64,000 bases of DNA from Pseudomonadota bacterium (lineage in GTDB: Bacteria; Pseudomonadota; Gammaproteobacteria; Steroidobacterales; Steroidobacteraceae). Positions 62,389 to 64,000 of the stretch are shown here, piece after piece. Below the pieces are notes generated by a model. It saw only the letters and a program-made list of their open reading frames with translations, was not told where the DNA came from and did no database searches. The position numbers and the translations under genes were made by a program. Location: NCBI GenBank assembly GCA_016703895.1, contig JADJBE010000003.1, positions 1 to 64,000 on the forward strand. The letters run 5' to 3'. The stretch's first letter is position 1. The number at the start of each line of letters is the position of its first letter.

Positions 62389-63213
62389 TTAGCTCGAACC
62401 TACCGGACAAACTGGGCAAGAATCAGCGGCGTCAGATTGAGGCGTTCCATCGATCAACGCGCTGACCGCGCCTATTCGCCCCGCAACGGGTTGTGGATAG
62501 GCAACACTGCTTTGCCTAACCCCTAAGCGGACGAGAGTCTCTGCGTACAGATACCCCGTCCTCGCTGCGTCGACCACGGGTACAGAGAGTCGCATCGCGA
62601 CTCTATCGGCAATGGGTGACATACAGGTGCAACCGAATACGATGGTGTCTGCGCCATCTCGCCGAACGGCAATGTTAGCTGCCTCTACGACTCGATCGAT
62701 CAGCTCGACATTTCCTTGCCTGAGCTTGTCGACGGAATCGTTCTCGGAGCCTGCTTCAAGCTCAGCGTCGTCGAGTACGTAGCGAACACTGACACACCGC
62801 CGAGACATACCGCAGGCGCCGATGCGCTCGTCATAGATAAAGCTCAGTTTGCGCGGCCAAATCGTGACGATCGAGAATCTCCTGCCCAGCGATGACGCGA
62901 CCAGCATTGCCGATTCCCCGGCACCGACTACCGGAATCGCCAACGCCGATCGGAGTTCGGCCAGGCCGTAGTCTCCGAATGTATTCAGGAATACTGCATC
63001 GGCTCCCTGCGTTGCCGCGATAATTCCGGCGTCAATATGAGCCATGACTGCCAAGGAGCGATCAAACGGCGTTGCCGGAAACACGTTCAGTCTGAATGCC
63101 TGCAGCTGCGGAGAGCATGACGGTCCGGCGATTTCGCTGATTTCACGTGGAACAGTCACGATCCCACGGGAACGAAATCCTGACCCGATAATCGCGATCT
63201 TGTTCGGCGTCAC
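62389..63213 (-). CDS. Asp/Glu/hydantoin racemase family protein
   Basis: This 274-aa protein, starting at GTG 63213, has an N-terminal half with GADAVFLNTFGDYGLAELRS and IPVVGAGESAML. The C-terminal half has ADTIVFGCTCMSPIADRV and VPVVDAARTGYLYAE, the two pseudo-symmetric halves of the racemase fold. The C-terminal catalytic Cys is present (GCTCMS). The position of the first Cys in canonical racemases is Thr (NTFGD), so it may act as an isomerase, decarboxylase or hydrolase of the superfamily. The last ~25 residues are unlike the family. Confidence 0.75.
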   Translation of the reverse strand: MTPNKIAIIGSGFRSRGIVTVPREISEIAGPSCSPQLQAFRLNVFPATPFDRSLAVMAHIDAGIIAATQGADAVFLNTFGDYGLAELRSALAIPVVGAGESAMLVASSLGRRFSIVTIWPRKLSFIYDERIGACGMSRRCVSVRYVLDDAELEAGSENDSVDKLRQGNVELIDRVVEAANIAVRRDGADTIVFGCTCMSPIADRVAMRLSVPVVDAARTGYLYAETLVRLGVRQSSVAYPQPVAGRIGAVSALIDGTPQSDAADSCPVCPVGSS

Positions 63214-63725
63214 GCTGTTGCCGTCTGCTCGGAATCCCTCCGCACGAACCTAAACTCAAACTAGCTCTGCAAGCAATCGGAATGTCTGCCGGCGCATCAA
63301 CAACTAACCCTTGTTGAACTCGTCACATGTCGAGTTAGGCAATCGGGGTTTTTACCGCATCCTTATTGATCAGACTTATCCGCAATGGATGCTATCGATG
63401 ACTGTAGCCGTAATTCGGTCAATTGTCGTAGGCGTTTCAAGCCTCGATGGATCGATTCGCCTAGTTATTGGCGCTTTGAAGCACCAGATCGGAAATGCGG
63501 TGAGCAAAGAGGTGTTCATTTTCGGACCGGACTTGCTGCCGACGCAGTTGATGCTCGGACATCGCCACGCGGCGACCCGCTGCCCGCGGGAAGCCCCGAC
63601 GGTCCGTTCAGCGACAATAGGACTGCTTCCGATAAGCCAGCCGTGGCCCGATCCAAGCGCTGTTCGAGTTTTCCAGCCGTAGCTGAGTTGTGCAGCGCAC
63701 ATTGCGGTTGATGAGATGAACGGCG
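63214..63725. other. 512-base region without recognisable gene
   Basis: It lies between the divergent racemase and MDR genes. Several overlapping frames of 100-130 codons exist on both strands (for example around 63311-63682), but none has a ribosome site or a family-like sequence. It probably contains the two divergent promoters and decayed sequence. Confidence 0.4.
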
Positions 63726-64000
63726 ATGCACGCGATGATTGTCGAGGCTCCAGGAGGTCCCGAGGCACCGGTCCCGGTGCGATTGCCCATACCCGTGCCC
63801 CAACGCGGCCAAGTGCGCATCAAGGTCGCTTTCGTCGGTATGAACCTTATGGATGCGCTGCTCAGACGCGAACGTCGCGACTGGATGCCGGTCACCTACC
63901 CATTCGTGCCCGGCACCGAGCACAGTGGTATCGTTGATGCAGTCGGCGAGGGTGTCGATGCGACGCTGGTCGGCCGCCGCGTGCTATCGAGGCTGAGCTT
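63726..64000 (+). CDS. MDR-family (zinc-type/quinone) alcohol dehydrogenase, N-terminal part
   Basis: The open frame runs off the window end. From ATG 63726 it reads MIVEAPGGPEAPVPV, then RGQVRIKVAFVGMNLMDALL, TYPFVPGTEHSGIVDAVGEG and VGRRVLSRLS. This is the GroES-like domain of medium-chain dehydrogenases; FVPGTEHSG is the characteristic FxPGxExxG motif. The Asn-for-Cys at the metal-ligand position (GMNLMD) favours the quinone oxidoreductase-like, zinc-free branch. ATG 63735 is an alternative start. 92 codons are visible. Confidence 0.8.
   Translation, partial: MHAMIVEAPGGPEAPVPVRLPIPVPQRGQVRIKVAFVGMNLMDALLRRERRDWMPVTYPFVPGTEHSGIVDAVGEGVDATLVGRRVLSRLS

Noticed and set aside
63311..63682. 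123-codon plus-strand frame before the MDR gene
   Set aside because: No ribosome site or recognisable domain; competing frames of similar length exist on the minus strand, so there is no basis for choosing one.
1..64000. CRISPR arrays, tRNA or rRNA genes
   Set aside because: No regularly spaced repeats other than the IS21 ends, and no tRNA- or rRNA-like sequence, was noticed on either strand by eye.

Overview
The window is a bacterial chromosome segment of moderately high G+C. It is densely coded on both strands, with many 4-nt ATGA gene overlaps and frequent GTG starts. Lipobox lipoproteins, Tat-type signals, a c-type cytochrome, a MacB/FtsX-type exporter with its adaptor, a phasin and wax-ester genes point to a Gram-negative proteobacterium. 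A gammaproteobacterium of the Nevskiales/Steroidobacterales type is my best guess, but no rRNA or lineage marker lies in the window to confirm it.

Region 1 (1-10.8 kb) looks like a decaying catabolic or accessory island. It holds two NmrA-like reductases (both frameshifted), an LLM-type oxidoreductase, a flavin amine oxidase, two DUF1838 proteins, two exported or cytosolic beta-propellers, and a scar where two different flavoenzymes have lost their 5' halves. Region 2 (10.9-13.4 kb) carries envelope lipoproteins and a DUF2934/Hsp20 protein.

Region 3 (13.4-23.4 kb) is carbon metabolism. A five-gene translationally coupled operon encodes an acyl-CoA synthetase, E1-alpha, E1-beta, E2 and an acyl carrier protein, with no E3. 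Divergent from it are PEP synthase and a PCMT/erythromycin-esterase-like fusion. Region 4 (23.4-36.2 kb) is a bioenergetic operon on the minus strand: cytochrome c, then a complete alternative N-type ATPase in the order atpDCQRBEFAG, then a Mg2+ P-type ATPase, a truncated ZIP transporter and a ferritin-like protein. A defective IS21-family element has inserted between the last two transporters.

Region 5 (36.4-53.1 kb) starts with a bactofilin-like membrane protein, a small heat-shock protein, a GroEL paralogue without a GGM tail, and a host-attachment/eRF1-like protein. It continues as a storage-lipid module: acyl-CoA ligase, aldehyde dehydrogenase, two-domain fatty acyl-CoA reductase, wax ester synthase, phasin-like protein, patatin, lipase-like hydrolase, FFLEELY-type protein and GMC alcohol oxidase/dehydrogenase. 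Region 6 (53.3-60.3 kb) has phosphoketolase and an ABC exporter. Region 7 (60.3-64 kb) holds a PPOX protein and a duplicated fragment of it, a LysR remnant, an Asp/Glu racemase, and the start of an MDR oxidoreductase cut by the window edge.

Regions 3-6 can be read together as an energy-limitation island: alternative ATPase, Mg2+ uptake, chaperones, acetyl-CoA and PEP interconversion, phosphoketolase, and wax-ester or PHA-granule storage. That is an inference from gene content; no regulator was found. A second theme is an unusually high number of single-base frameshifts in otherwise well-conserved genes. These could be assembly errors or genuine decay.
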